Origin: an uncultured bacterium
Lineage (GTDB): Bacteria; Bacillota; Clostridia; Oscillospirales; Ruminococcaceae
Direction: 5' to 3'
Assembly (NCBI GenBank): GCA_934875375.1
Contig: CAKXHL010000017.1
Span: 1 to 51,551 of the forward strand
DNA length: 51,551 nt
Shown here: positions 33,139 through 42,491 of the stretch, piece after piece
How positions within the stretch are numbered: position 1 is the first letter of the stretch
Layout of the letters: the number at the start of each line of letters is the position of its first letter
The notes under the pieces: model-generated
What the model was told of the DNA's origin: nothing
The model's database searches: none
What the model saw: only the letters and a program-made list of their open reading frames with translations
Made by a program: the position numbers and the translations under genes

Positions 33139-34153
33139 AGATTGCGTACACCTGCGACAGCTTCATCAGCAGATCATAGGTGGCGGTAATATCCTCCTCC
33201 TGCAGCACGCAGGACTGGGTGTGCAGATAGCGGCAGGGCATGGAAATCCCCACCGGGCGAACGCCGCCCACTGCCTGATGCATGGAACCTGCATTGTTGC
33301 CGCCGAATACGCCCAGCTTTGGCTGCGCCTTGATTTTATACTCTTTGGCGGTGTCCAACGCCAGCTGATACAGCCGTTTGTCGTAAATGGTCCCTTTGTC
33401 CATAAAGGAGATCACCGGGCCCTTGCCCAAAAAACAGACCCGTTTTTCCGGCGCTACGCCGCCGATATCCGCAGCAGTGGTGGTCTCAATGGCCACCGCA
33501 ATGTCCGGTTTGACGGTGTAGGTTGCTGTCTGAGCGCCCATACCGCCAACTTCCTCCCGGGTGGTAAAGGAAAAATAGGTATCGTATTCCAAATCGGACT
33601 GAATCATTTTAATCAGCACTGCGCAGCCGGCCCGGTCGTCCAGCGCTTTGGATTTTAAAAATCCGTCGCCAAAGCGTACAAACGGAGAGTCAAAGGATAC
33701 CCGATCTCCCACGCTGACCAGACCTTCCGCTTCTTCCCGGTTCCGGCAGCCGATGTCGATCGAAAGATCCGCCGCTTTGATGGGGTCATCCCGGTGGTCC
33801 CGGTCGATCAGATGAATGGGTTTGGAGCTGATGATGCCATAGACCTTGTTTTTGCCTACCACCACCGGTTTGCCTTGGATGACCCGGTTATCAATGCCGC
33901 CAACTGTGGCAAAGCGCAGAAACCCCTCCTCGGTAATATAGGTGATAATAAAGCCAACTTCGTCCATATGCGCATCGAACATCACCTGGTTGCGGGGATG
34001 CTTTGCGCCTTTTTTAAAGGCGATGACATCGCCCAGAGGCGTTACTTCATATTCACAGTAGTCCTTGATCTGCTCGATGATGGCGGCGGCCACATCCTGC
34101 TCGTCGCCGGAAACGCCGTTGATGGCGCAGAGATTTTCAATCAGACGGATCAT
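33131..34153 (-). CDS. M42 family metallo-aminopeptidase (first copy)
   Basis: Dinuclear-zinc aminopeptidase, glutamyl aminopeptidase or endoglucanase-like (FrvX) type, 340 residues. Metal-binding groups are DAHMDEVGF, ALDDRAGC, the catalytic pair in TREEVGGMGAQ and a late His in CRYLHTQ. Members form large tetrahedral cytoplasmic complexes that degrade peptides. Its ATG overlaps the stop of the second copy (ATGA arrangement), and its own stop overlaps the GNAT start, so the three genes form a tight operon. Confidence 0.92.
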   Translation of the reverse strand: MIRLIENLCAINGVSGDEQDVAAAIIEQIKDYCEYEVTPLGDVIAFKKGAKHPRNQVMFDAHMDEVGFIITYITEEGFLRFATVGGIDNRVIQGKPVVVGKNKVYGIISSKPIHLIDRDHRDDPIKAADLSIDIGCRNREEAEGLVSVGDRVSFDSPFVRFGDGFLKSKALDDRAGCAVLIKMIQSDLEYDTYFSFTTREEVGGMGAQTATYTVKPDIAVAIETTTAADIGGVAPEKRVCFLGKGPVISFMDKGTIYDKRLYQLALDTAKEYKIKAQPKLGVFGGNNAGSMHQAVGGVRPVGISMPCRYLHTQSCVLQEEDITATYDLLMKLSQVYAICD

Positions 34154-35175
34154 TTGCGGTTCCCCTCCTTTTTCACATAGGCGGCCAGCAGCCGGGCGGT
34201 ATTTTCAATATCCTCCGGCAGAATTTTTTCTACCGGCGTGTGCATATAACCTTGCGGAATGGAGAGTACGCCGGTTTTCACGCCGCCCCGGGTAATGAGA
34301 ATACTGTCGGCGTTGGTGCCGGTGCCGCCTCCCATCGCTTCCGTTTGATAAGGAATATCTTCTTCCTTGGCAGCTTCAATCAGCGTGCGGGACATTTCCC
34401 CGTCCAACAGGGAACCAAATCCGATAACGGGACCGCCTCCAAAAGCACGGCACTGTTCTTTCTTGCAGTCAGGCGTCCAGCCAAAGCCCACGTCCACCGT
34501 TATCGCATGAGTGGGATTTACCGTATAGGCTGCCGCCTGCGCGCCCATGCCGCCCACTTCCTCACGGGTCGTCAGGGTGACCGACAATCCGTAGGGCTTG
34601 TCCTCGCTTCCGAGAAGCTCCGCCGCCCGCATCACCGCCACGCAGCTGGAGCGGTTGTCAATGGCCTTGCCGGTGATAAACCCGCCGTGCATTTCCCGGG
34701 TGGGGGTGACGAAAGTAGCGATATCTCCAGGCTGTACCCGTTTCTCGGCTTCTTCCTTGCTGTAACCGATATCGATATAAATATCTTCGAATTTGGGATT
34801 TTTCGCCTCACCGTTCTGCAGGTGGGGCGGAATGGAACAGATAAACCCGGGCAGATCCCCCTGGGCCGTATGTACGGATACCTGCGAGGCCAAAAGCAGG
34901 CTGCGGTCAAAACCGCCCACTGGAGAAACCTTTAAAAACCCTTCGTCGTCAATCCAGGTAACAATCATGCCGATTTCGTCCACATGGGCATCCAGCATAA
35001 AATTTTTCTGTCCCTTTTCCGGCTGGCGGATGGTGCAGATTAAATCGCCCAGCGGGCTAATCGACACCTCACCCAGCGTCCGCAGTTCTTCGGCAGCCAT
35101 CGCCACTACGGAGCCTTCCCGTCCGGAAACACCTACCGCGCTGGACAAACGCATCAGTAAATCTTTGCAGTTCAT
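34150..35175 (-). CDS. M42 family metallo-aminopeptidase (second copy)
   Basis: Paralogue of the neighbouring peptidase, 341 residues, with DAHVDEIGMI, GKAIDNRSSC, TREEVGGMGAQAAAYTVNP and a late His in QGYMHTP. The two copies share the fold but differ along most of their length, so the duplication is old or they were recruited separately. They could form mixed complexes with different specificities. I start at 35175, nine bases after AAAGG; the ATG three codons earlier is against that site. It is the first gene of the peptidase-GNAT operon. Confidence 0.92.
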   Translation of the reverse strand: MNCKDLLMRLSSAVGVSGREGSVVAMAAEELRTLGEVSISPLGDLICTIRQPEKGQKNFMLDAHVDEIGMIVTWIDDEGFLKVSPVGGFDRSLLLASQVSVHTAQGDLPGFICSIPPHLQNGEAKNPKFEDIYIDIGYSKEEAEKRVQPGDIATFVTPTREMHGGFITGKAIDNRSSCVAVMRAAELLGSEDKPYGLSVTLTTREEVGGMGAQAAAYTVNPTHAITVDVGFGWTPDCKKEQCRAFGGGPVIGFGSLLDGEMSRTLIEAAKEEDIPYQTEAMGGGTGTNADSILITRGGVKTGVLSIPQGYMHTPVEKILPEDIENTARLLAAYVKKEGNRK

Positions 35176-35241
35176 GGTTTTCATCCTTTCTCTTCGCCGG
35201 GTAAACCGGCAGCCTTTATGGGTAGGAGGAATCCTCCCCTG

Positions 35242-36642
35242 TTACGGCTTTAAGGCTGCTACCAGCCTTTTGAAATGCTCGCCCCGCTTTTCAAAATTCG
35301 GATACAGGTCAAAACTGGCGCTGGCGGGGGACAAGGCTACAATGTCGCCGCTGCCTGCCAGACCGTCCGCGGTCTGTACCGCCTGCTCCATTGATTCGGC
35401 CCAGTGCAGTGCCGGATGCTGCCCGTCGTAATCCGGGCAGGCTTCCAGCGCCTGCTGGATCTTGGGGCCGGTAGCGCCCATCAGAATCAGGTGCGATACC
35501 TTTTCGCACAAATACGGCGCCAGCGGCTCATAGGGGATTTTTTTATCATATCCGCCGGCAATCAGAATAATCTTCTGTCCAAAGGCTTTGAGTCCCGCAA
35601 TGGTGCGGGTGGGGCTGGTGCCGATGGAATCGTTGTACCATTTTACGCCGCCCAGCTCCCGAACCAGCTCCATCCGGTGTTCCACACCGCCGAATTCCTG
35701 GGCGGTCCGGGCCATGATTTCCACTGGCACATCGCCCCATACAGCGCTGTATGCGGCCAGAAAGTTTTCCACGTTATGCAGCCCGGGCAGCCGAATCTGC
35801 TCCATGGGCAAAATCTCGGTTTCTGCACCGTGACAGCGCATGCACAGCATGCCGTCCTGCCGCAGATAAGCGCCAAAACGAGGGGCCTCCTGCCGGGAAA
35901 ACGTCAGCAGCTCCCCGCGGACAAGCCCTGTCATGTCTCGGGTGATGGCATTATCCCGATTCAGCACCGTGCGGGAAAACCCGTCCTGATGCAGGATCAG
36001 ATTTTTCTTGCTGTCGATATATTCCTGCATATCCCGGTGTACATCCAGATGATTGGGCGCTACGTTGGTGATGACCGCCACATCCGGGCTTTGGCGCATG
36101 GAGATCAGCTGAAAGCTGGAAAGCTCCACCACGGCGGCATCGTCAGAGGAGACCTCTTCGACCACCGGCAGCAGAGCGCGGCCGATGTTGCCGCCCTTGT
36201 AGACCTTTTTTCCCGATGCTTTGAGCATTTCCGCAATGAGCGTTGTGGTCGTGGTTTTGCCGTCGGATCCGGTAACTGCGTACGTCTTACAGGGACACAG
36301 GCGGAAAAAAAGCTCCATTTCGGAGGTGATGACCGCTCCCTCCTGCCGGGCTTTTTCCAGCGCGGGATGATGAAAATACATCCCCGGCGCGCGAAACACC
36401 GCGTCATAGCCGGTCAGACCGTCCAGATAGCCGTCTCCCAGCACCAGCCGGATGCCGCTTTGTTCAAATTCATCGGCTAGAGCTCCCAGCTGTTCCCGGC
36501 TTTTGCGGTCCAGTACCGACACCTCCGCACCTTTTTTGGCAAACAGGCGGATACAATCGGTATTGGTTACCCCCACACCGATAAACGCAATTTTTTTCCC
36601 TTTTACCCATCGGAAAAACTCCGTTGCATTCCAACCATTCAT
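35242..36642 (-). CDS. murD: UDP-N-acetylmuramoyl-L-alanine--D-glutamate ligase
   Basis: Cytoplasmic ligase that adds D-Glu to the peptidoglycan precursor. The 466 residues show the N-terminal Rossmann-like domain (KKIAFIGVGVTNTDCIRL), the ATP loop VTGSDGKTTTTTLIAEML, ELSSFQL, NHLDVHRDMQEY, the middle-domain EHRMELV and YNDSIGTSP, and an end with ALSPASASFDLYPNFEKRGE. It is isolated here from the usual mur/fts cluster and has its own promoter. Confidence 0.96.
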   Translation of the reverse strand: MNGWNATEFFRWVKGKKIAFIGVGVTNTDCIRLFAKKGAEVSVLDRKSREQLGALADEFEQSGIRLVLGDGYLDGLTGYDAVFRAPGMYFHHPALEKARQEGAVITSEMELFFRLCPCKTYAVTGSDGKTTTTTLIAEMLKASGKKVYKGGNIGRALLPVVEEVSSDDAAVVELSSFQLISMRQSPDVAVITNVAPNHLDVHRDMQEYIDSKKNLILHQDGFSRTVLNRDNAITRDMTGLVRGELLTFSRQEAPRFGAYLRQDGMLCMRCHGAETEILPMEQIRLPGLHNVENFLAAYSAVWGDVPVEIMARTAQEFGGVEHRMELVRELGGVKWYNDSIGTSPTRTIAGLKAFGQKIILIAGGYDKKIPYEPLAPYLCEKVSHLILMGATGPKIQQALEACPDYDGQHPALHWAESMEQAVQTADGLAGSGDIVALSPASASFDLYPNFEKRGEHFKRLVAALKP

Positions 36643-36674
36643 GGTTCAATCCCCTTTTCGATCTTCTACCGCTT

Positions 36675-36703
36675 ATTATACCCACTCGGCGGGAAAATAG
36701 CAA
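36675..36703 (-). promoter_or_regulatory. murD promoter
   Basis: Minus strand: TTGCTA (36698-36703), 17 bases, TATAAT (36675-36680), about 33 bases before murD. Confidence 0.75.
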
Positions 36704-36739
36704 TCATTGGAAGCGAATACCGGCCAAACTTTTCCACAT

Positions 36740-37564
36740 TCAGAATCCTGCCCTGTGGAAAATCATCGGGTACAATCCCAGCGCCACAAAAACAAGTAGC
36801 GCATATCGTGCCGCATCCAGCCAGAGAAGCGGCGGGAACAGCAGCTTCAGCAAAAATTGCACCCCGCCCAAAAGGGGAAGACCCAGCAAAAGCCGCAGTC
36901 CCTTTTTTCCTTTTGATACCTGGTTGGAAAAGCCGACAAACCGCCGTTCAAACATCATGCCGGCCCAAAAGCCGGCCAGCAGGCCGAATGCTTTGTATAA
37001 ATCCCGCTGCCCCAGCAATAGCGTCGGCAAAAAGCAGGCCGCTGTCATGATTGCGAGCATTTTTTTATGGTGAAACCGGTTCCACAAAAATGGGCAGACA
37101 AAAACCGCTGCAATTCCCAGCGCCAGCCCCACGGCTACATCCTTGGGGTAATGCACCCCCAGGTACAACCGGGACAGTCCTACCAGCAAACTGACCGCGC
37201 CAGCGGCAGCCCAGCGCCATCCGCCGCGGCGGCGAGCCGGAAAAAAATAAAGCGTTGCTGCGTTTTGGCTGTGTCCGCTGGGAAAAGAGTATCCAGTGGC
37301 CGTATGCGCCCGCAGAGTGCGAATGCCTTCTTGCCCGATCGGCCGTTCAAAACGGAACACACCTTTTAAAATATTGTTGCAAAGCCCGCTGATCAGCAGG
37401 GTAAAGGCAAACTCTTCACCCATGTTTTTGTCAATCACCCAATAAGACAGCGCTAAGGCCAGTACAACTGCCCATTGTTCTCCCAGCATGGTAATCAGCT
37501 GGAACAGACCATCCAAAAAAGGGGAGGAAAAGGACTGAATCCACTTTAACAGTGCAAGTTCCAT
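36740..37564 (-). CDS. PAP2 superfamily membrane phosphatase
   Basis: Integral membrane phosphatase, 274 residues from the chosen ATG, with six or more hydrophobic segments. The three PAP2 motifs are present: KGVFRFERP, the SFPSGHSQ loop with its His, and SRLYLGVHYPKDV with the catalytic His and Asp. Possible substrates are undecaprenyl diphosphate or phosphatidylglycerol phosphate; the sequence does not decide. The upstream in-frame ATG at 37606 has no site, while AAAGGG lies nine bases before 37564. Its neighbours murD and sortase hint at envelope work. Confidence 0.88.
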   Translation of the reverse strand: MELALLKWIQSFSSPFLDGLFQLITMLGEQWAVVLALALSYWVIDKNMGEEFAFTLLISGLCNNILKGVFRFERPIGQEGIRTLRAHTATGYSFPSGHSQNAATLYFFPARRRGGWRWAAAGAVSLLVGLSRLYLGVHYPKDVAVGLALGIAAVFVCPFLWNRFHHKKMLAIMTAACFLPTLLLGQRDLYKAFGLLAGFWAGMMFERRFVGFSNQVSKGKKGLRLLLGLPLLGGVQFLLKLLFPPLLWLDAARYALLVFVALGLYPMIFHRAGF

Positions 37565-37613
37565 CTTTTTGTACCCTTTCTCTTTCCAGTAAAAGTGTTG
37601 TGTCAAAAACCGT

Positions 37614-37642
37614 GAAAAACAAAAGCAGGGATTTCTCCCTGC
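37614..37642 (-). terminator. Terminator of the sortase gene
   Basis: GCAGGGAGAAATCCCTGC on the minus strand, then TTTTGTTTTT. Confidence 0.8.
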
Positions 37643-37674
37643 ATGATTGTATGTAGTAAAAAGCCGGTTTACAA

Positions 37675-38520
37675 CTAAAACTGCGGTGCTTTTATGCTGG
37701 CGTTTTTCTCCAGGCCGGCTGTAGGCTTCAATTCCTGATCCGCATCTACCAACCGGGCCATTACCACAAATCGGCCCCTTGCTTCCCCGCCGACATAGCC
37801 GTATTTTGCCGTGCAGGTGGAAAGCGTCAAAATCTTGTCATTGATAGGATCTACCTCTACATCGTAAAGGAATTCCGAGCGCGCTTTGCCCTCACTGACA
37901 AGCGTATCGATTTGGTTGTCGATCATCTCGATATATCGGAATTTGGTATCGGTATACATCACCGCAAAAATTTCCCAAACCATATCTTCTTCTCCGGTGG
38001 AGAAAAAGATATAAGGGTGAGACGCCGCAAATTCTTCATCGGTAAACCGCAGCAGTTGGGCAAAATCCAGACCGTTGGGGTCATCCTGGCTGACGGCTGT
38101 ATTATGCCCGTAAATAATGGTGTTGCGGCTTTGGGTTTCCCGGGTTCCAACCTTGCACTCATAGTCTACCCAATAACATCCCTGAAAGCTGTATTTTCCC
38201 TCGTAATTCAAGCGCAGGTATTTGGAATTGTTAGTGGTTTGCACCACCGGCTGGTTGATATCGGTTCCCGGCACCTGCAGCCAGCCGACAATCTCCCGAT
38301 TTACTTCCTCTGCTTTTTGCTTGACCTGTTCGGTCAGTTCCGGCGCTTCTACCGCCTGTATGGCGTTGTCGTCCGGCTCCTTCAGCGTGTTGACAAACGG
38401 ATAAACGGAAGGTTTTTCCCCTGGCAGGGAAGAAGCACTGTTGTCCGTACAGCCGGTAACAGATAGCAGCATCATCAATGCCAGAATCAGCGCGCTGATT
38501 TTTTTATAAGAGCATTTCAT
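37675..38520 (-). CDS. Class B sortase with lipoprotein signal peptide
   Basis: Cysteine transpeptidase that would join a sorting-signal protein to the cell wall. The catalytic set is visible: His in TIIYGHNTA, Cys in LSTCTAKYG and Arg in GRFVVMARL. The spacing and the WLQVPGTDINQPVVQ start fit the SrtB-like group. Unusually, the N-terminus (281-residue form) is a lipoprotein signal: basic KCSYKK, a hydrophobic run, then the lipobox VTGC. So it is probably held by a lipid on the outer membrane face instead of by the usual uncleaved helix. No substrate with a sorting motif is seen nearby. AAAGGAG precedes the chosen ATG. Confidence 0.88.
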   Translation of the reverse strand: MKCSYKKISALILALMMLLSVTGCTDNSASSLPGEKPSVYPFVNTLKEPDDNAIQAVEAPELTEQVKQKAEEVNREIVGWLQVPGTDINQPVVQTTNNSKYLRLNYEGKYSFQGCYWVDYECKVGTRETQSRNTIIYGHNTAVSQDDPNGLDFAQLLRFTDEEFAASHPYIFFSTGEEDMVWEIFAVMYTDTKFRYIEMIDNQIDTLVSEGKARSEFLYDVEVDPINDKILTLSTCTAKYGYVGGEARGRFVVMARLVDADQELKPTAGLEKNASIKAPQF

Positions 38521-38559
38521 GGTCATTCTCCTTTAAAGGTCAATCCTAAACTACCTTTC

Positions 38560-38588
38560 AATATATATGAAAATTGCCGCTAAATCAA
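38560..38588 (-). promoter_or_regulatory. Sortase promoter
   Basis: Minus strand: TTGATT (38583-38588), 17 bases, TATATT (38560-38565). Confidence 0.7.
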
Positions 38589-38649
38589 CTGGAAAAGATC
38601 GTTTTTGCTGTATTTTCCTGTCTTTTTCCGCTGTTTTGGGCGGTAAAAA

Positions 38650-40182
38650 TCACATTAACGGTGCGAACGCTTTCAGAATGGCCCGGCCCAGACGGCGCAG
38701 CAGCGGGACCCGTTCATCCGGGTTGGGATGAATTTCCTGGGAAATCTCCATTGTTTTAAGGATGTCCTGTTTGACCGATTGGATTACCGAACTGCGGAAA
38801 AATGCGACGCCGCACTCAAAATGCAGATAGAAGCTGCGGTAGTCCATATTGGCGGTGCCAACCACTCCTACCTCGTCGTCTGCCACAAACATTTTAGAAT
38901 GGATAAAGCCCGGTGTGTATTCATAAATGCGTACCCCTGCCTCGATCAGCTGACGGTAGGAGGAACGGGTCACCGCATGGACATACCATTTGTCCGGAAT
39001 ATGCGGCGTGATAATCCTCACATCTACGCCGCTTTCTGCCGCAATGGTCAGTGCGGTGGTCATCTCGTTGTCCAAAATCAGATAAGGGGTGGTGATATAC
39101 ACATACTTTTTGGCGCAGTTGATAATCTGCAGATAGATATTCTCCGCCACGTTAAATTCGTCGATGGGGCTGTCCCCATAGGGCTGGATATAACCGTCGT
39201 CCCCGTACTGCCGGCCGGAGGGCCGGTACTCGTGATAGTCGGCATTCTTTCCGTCCCGGTAGCTCCACAGCTGCAAAAACATGATGGTCAGGTTCCAGGT
39301 GCCATCTCCCCGGAGCATCACCGCCGTATCTTTCCAATGGCCGTGTTTTTCATAGGCATTGATATATTCGTCCGCCAGGTTCAGTCCCCCGCAGAAGCCC
39401 ACATCCCCGTCAATGACAGTGATTTTCCGATGATCGCGGTAATTGAACATGGAATTGAGACGCGGGCGAAAGGGGTTGAATACGGCGCATTTGATGCCTG
39501 CCTCCTCCATCTGGCGGTAATAATGGGGCGGCAGTGTCTGGATTGTGCCAAGATCATCGTACATCAGCCGCACATCCACGCCGGCGGCAGCCTTTTCCTT
39601 CATAATATCCAGTACGGCATTCCACATTTTTCCTTCCTGGATAATAAAATATTCCATGAAAATAAACTTCTCCGCTTTCCGAAGCTCCCGCAGCAGCGCC
39701 GCCCAAAAGTCCTCTCCCAGAGGAAAATATTCCACCTGAGTATTTTTCCAAATAGTGTACAGCCCAACGTTGCTGATATAATCACTTTGCCGCTTCAGGT
39801 GGGGCGCTTCTTTCTCCAGGGATTCCCCAATGTCTGCGCCGGTCACCTGATGGCTCTCCTCCACCTGTTTATAGGCATAATCCCGGATGCGCTGGGCCTG
39901 CTTTTTGTCCATGGTTTTATTGCCGAATACCAGATAAAAAATGCCGCCGAAGAAAGGGAAAATCAAAATGGCGATAATCCAGGCAATTTTATACGAGGGG
40001 TTGTCCCGTTTGGTGACAATCCAAAGGACCACAACCAGGCTGATCAGCTGCAAGCTGACATAAGCATAAAGCCCATAAGTGGAAAGCTTGAGCACGATAA
40101 ACAGCAAAAAACAAAACTGCACCAAAATCGCCAGTGTGACGATTACCAGGCGGCTGCATAAAAATTTCAGAACTTTTTTCAT
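38650..40182 (-). CDS. cls: Cardiolipin synthase
   Basis: Membrane phospholipase D-type enzyme that makes cardiolipin from two phosphatidylglycerols. The 510 residues begin with two hydrophobic helices (about 12-32 and 37-57) plus a third region around 67-86, then two HKD motifs: HRKITVIDG and HSKMFVADD. The C-terminus ends LGRAILKAFAPLM. It lies 52 bases after ilvN on the same strand and may be read from the ilv transcript. A GGAAGGG site precedes the ATG. Confidence 0.95.
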   Translation of the reverse strand: MKKVLKFLCSRLVIVTLAILVQFCFLLFIVLKLSTYGLYAYVSLQLISLVVVLWIVTKRDNPSYKIAWIIAILIFPFFGGIFYLVFGNKTMDKKQAQRIRDYAYKQVEESHQVTGADIGESLEKEAPHLKRQSDYISNVGLYTIWKNTQVEYFPLGEDFWAALLRELRKAEKFIFMEYFIIQEGKMWNAVLDIMKEKAAAGVDVRLMYDDLGTIQTLPPHYYRQMEEAGIKCAVFNPFRPRLNSMFNYRDHRKITVIDGDVGFCGGLNLADEYINAYEKHGHWKDTAVMLRGDGTWNLTIMFLQLWSYRDGKNADYHEYRPSGRQYGDDGYIQPYGDSPIDEFNVAENIYLQIINCAKKYVYITTPYLILDNEMTTALTIAAESGVDVRIITPHIPDKWYVHAVTRSSYRQLIEAGVRIYEYTPGFIHSKMFVADDEVGVVGTANMDYRSFYLHFECGVAFFRSSVIQSVKQDILKTMEISQEIHPNPDERVPLLRRLGRAILKAFAPLM

Positions 40183-40234
40183 CTTTTTGTCCCTTCCTCC
40201 GTCGGCGCGGCAGATTTGCCGCTCTTGGTCCGCG

Positions 40235-40729
40235 TTACTTCACGCTTACGGCTGAGCTGCCTTTTTGCAGCGCAATGGTTCCGGTACGCATCACTTCTTG
40301 AATATTGTAAGATTTCAGCAGCTCCTCCAGCAAATCCAGCCGGTCCGGCAAATCGCAGATCTCCAGTGTCATGGTAGTTTTGGTCAGATCCACAATATTG
40401 GCATCCATGATTTTTGCAATATCCAGTATCTCACTGCGGGTGCGGCCGGTGGCGGTGCATTTAATGAGCATCAGTTCCCGGCTGATCAAGTCCTGCTGGG
40501 GGATGGTGCGTACCTTGATCACATCCACCACTTTGTTCAGCTGTTTTTCCAGCTGTTCTACCGTATAAGCGTCCCCTTCCACGACGATGGTCATGCGGGA
40601 TACGGTCTTATCCTCCGTAACCCCCACCGCCAAAGAATCAATGTTAAACCCCCGGCGGGAAAAAAGGCCGGTGATTCTGGACAGGACACCCGCATGGTTT
40701 TCCACCAGAACGGAAATGGTATGCTTCAT
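40235..40729 (-). CDS. ilvN: Acetolactate synthase small (regulatory) subunit
   Basis: ACT-domain subunit that gives valine feedback control to the branched-chain amino acid enzyme. It reads MKHTISVLVENHAGVLSRIT and GLFSRRGFNIDSLAVG, then continues through the second ACT-like half (EICDLPDRLDLLEELL). The 164-residue length is that of the IlvH type. It starts 12 bases after the end of ilvB, so the two subunits are made together. Confidence 0.96.
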   Translation of the reverse strand: MKHTISVLVENHAGVLSRITGLFSRRGFNIDSLAVGVTEDKTVSRMTIVVEGDAYTVEQLEKQLNKVVDVIKVRTIPQQDLISRELMLIKCTATGRTRSEILDIAKIMDANIVDLTKTTMTLEICDLPDRLDLLEELLKSYNIQEVMRTGTIALQKGSSAVSVK

Positions 40730-40741
40730 CTTTCTCCCTCC

Positions 40742-42352
40742 TTACACCGCAGCCTCGTCCGGGGACACCAGACACTGAAGCAGAAAGCTTTTTTCCCCGG
40801 CCAACAGCGCCTGTACGGCTTCGTCAATTTCGTCGTTGTCCGAAATGGTCATGGCCCGAATGCCGTACACCTGTGCCAGTGCTGCAAAATCCGGGCTCCC
40901 GGCAAGATCTACCGCTTCATAACGCTCTGCGTAATCCTGCTTTTGAATCTGGCGGACCAGCCCCAGGCAATCGTTGCGCAGTACGGCCATTTTGACCGGA
41001 ATGTCATGCTGGCACAGGGTGGCCAGCTCCTGCATGGACATTTGAAAACCGCCGTCTCCCATGACTGCCACCACCTGCCGTGCAGTGGTGGCCAGCCTCG
41101 CGCCCATCGCCGCGGGCAGAGCATAACCCATGGTCCCCATGCCGCCGCTGGTTAAAAAGCGACCGTCTTTTATATTGGCTGAGCGGGCAGACCAGATCTG
41201 GTTGAGCCCCACATCCGCCACATACACCGCATCGCTGTCCAGCGCTTTGGTCAAGGCGGCGATCAGACGGTGGGGATTGACAAAAGAAGGACGGTCAGAA
41301 AACGGCGCGCCGACGCCCTGCTTTTCCCGCAGCTCCGCCAGCCACATGCCGGTATCCGTGGCCTGGCAGGTCTCGCACAGTTCCTCTAAAACCAGCCGCG
41401 CATCCGCCACCAGAGGGATATTCGCCTCCATATTCTTGCGGATTTCTGCCGGGTCGATATCAATATGAATGATCCGCGTCTGGCGTTCTAAAACGCCGGG
41501 CTGGCGCATAGCCCGGTCACCAGCCCGGGTGCCGATTAAAATCAGAAGGTCCGAATGGTGAATTGCGTAGTTGGCCGCGCTGCATCCGAAAGAACCCAGC
41601 ATGCCCAAATACAGCGGATGGGATGAGGGCATCAGCCCCAGACCCATCATGGTCGTGACCACCGGGATGCGGAAGCGCTCAGCAAAGCGTTGCATCTGCG
41701 CGCGCGCGCCGGCGCTGAATACACCGCCCCCTGCGCAGATGACCGGACGGCGCGCCAAAGCAATGGCCTCGGATACCCGCCGCATTTGCAGAGGGTTGGC
41801 GCGGGTACTGGGATGGTATCCGCGGATAGAAACCGATTCCGGATAGGCAAAATCCAGCTCCTGATTCTGCACATCCACAGGCACATCAATCAGTACAGGG
41901 CCCGGCCGACCGGTTCCCGCCAGATAAAACGCCTCCTTTATGATCCGCGGGATGTCCGCTGCGTTTTTTACCAAAAAACTGTGCTTGGTAAAAGGTTCCG
42001 CCGCGCCGGTGATGTCCGCTTCCTGAAATACGTCGCGGCCCAGCTGGTCGCTGGGAACCTGACCGGTGATGGCCACCAGCGGCACCGAATCCATATAGGC
42101 GGTAGCCAGTGCGGTCAAAAGGTTCAGCGCACCGGGACCGGAGGTGGCGATACACACGCCGGGCCGCCCGCTGATCCGGCCATAGGCCGCAGCCGCGTGT
42201 CCTGCGTTTTGCTCCTGCCGAACGAGAATATGGCAGATTGGGCTGTCGGACAGGCAGTCGTACACCGGGCAGATCGCCGCGCCAGGATAGCCGAAAACTG
42301 TGGTCACGCCCTCCTGCTCCAATGATGCGACGATGGCTTTTGCACCGGTCAT
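40742..42352 (-). CDS. ilvB: Acetolactate synthase large (catalytic) subunit
   Basis: Thiamine diphosphate enzyme that condenses pyruvates to acetolactate, or pyruvate and 2-oxobutyrate to acetohydroxybutyrate. The 536 residues show GYPGAAICPVYD, the activating Glu in VRQEQNAGHAAAAYGR, and the ThDP motif GDGGFQMSMQELATL with the Asn in LRNDCLG. The N-terminus starts directly at MTGAKAIV with AAAGGGGG upstream. It heads the ilvB-ilvN-cls unit; no T-box is seen between its promoter and start. Confidence 0.95.
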   Translation of the reverse strand: MTGAKAIVASLEQEGVTTVFGYPGAAICPVYDCLSDSPICHILVRQEQNAGHAAAAYGRISGRPGVCIATSGPGALNLLTALATAYMDSVPLVAITGQVPSDQLGRDVFQEADITGAAEPFTKHSFLVKNAADIPRIIKEAFYLAGTGRPGPVLIDVPVDVQNQELDFAYPESVSIRGYHPSTRANPLQMRRVSEAIALARRPVICAGGGVFSAGARAQMQRFAERFRIPVVTTMMGLGLMPSSHPLYLGMLGSFGCSAANYAIHHSDLLILIGTRAGDRAMRQPGVLERQTRIIHIDIDPAEIRKNMEANIPLVADARLVLEELCETCQATDTGMWLAELREKQGVGAPFSDRPSFVNPHRLIAALTKALDSDAVYVADVGLNQIWSARSANIKDGRFLTSGGMGTMGYALPAAMGARLATTARQVVAVMGDGGFQMSMQELATLCQHDIPVKMAVLRNDCLGLVRQIQKQDYAERYEAVDLAGSPDFAALAQVYGIRAMTISDNDEIDEAVQALLAGEKSFLLQCLVSPDEAAV

Positions 42353-42399
42353 GTCCAGTCCCCCTTTCAGCCTTTTTAACAGGCAGTATCGTATTTTTT

Positions 42400-42428
42400 A
42401 TTATAAAATGGCAAGGCTTTTCCGTCAA
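42400..42428 (-). promoter_or_regulatory. ilvB promoter
   Basis: Minus strand: TTGACG (42423-42428), 17 bases, TATAAT (42400-42405). The leader is only about 40 bases. Confidence 0.8.
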
Positions 42429-42491
42429 TAGAAAACGGCTTGTTCGCCGGGAAAAGCCTGCTAGAAAACACACTGGGAAAAAGCGGCGTTT

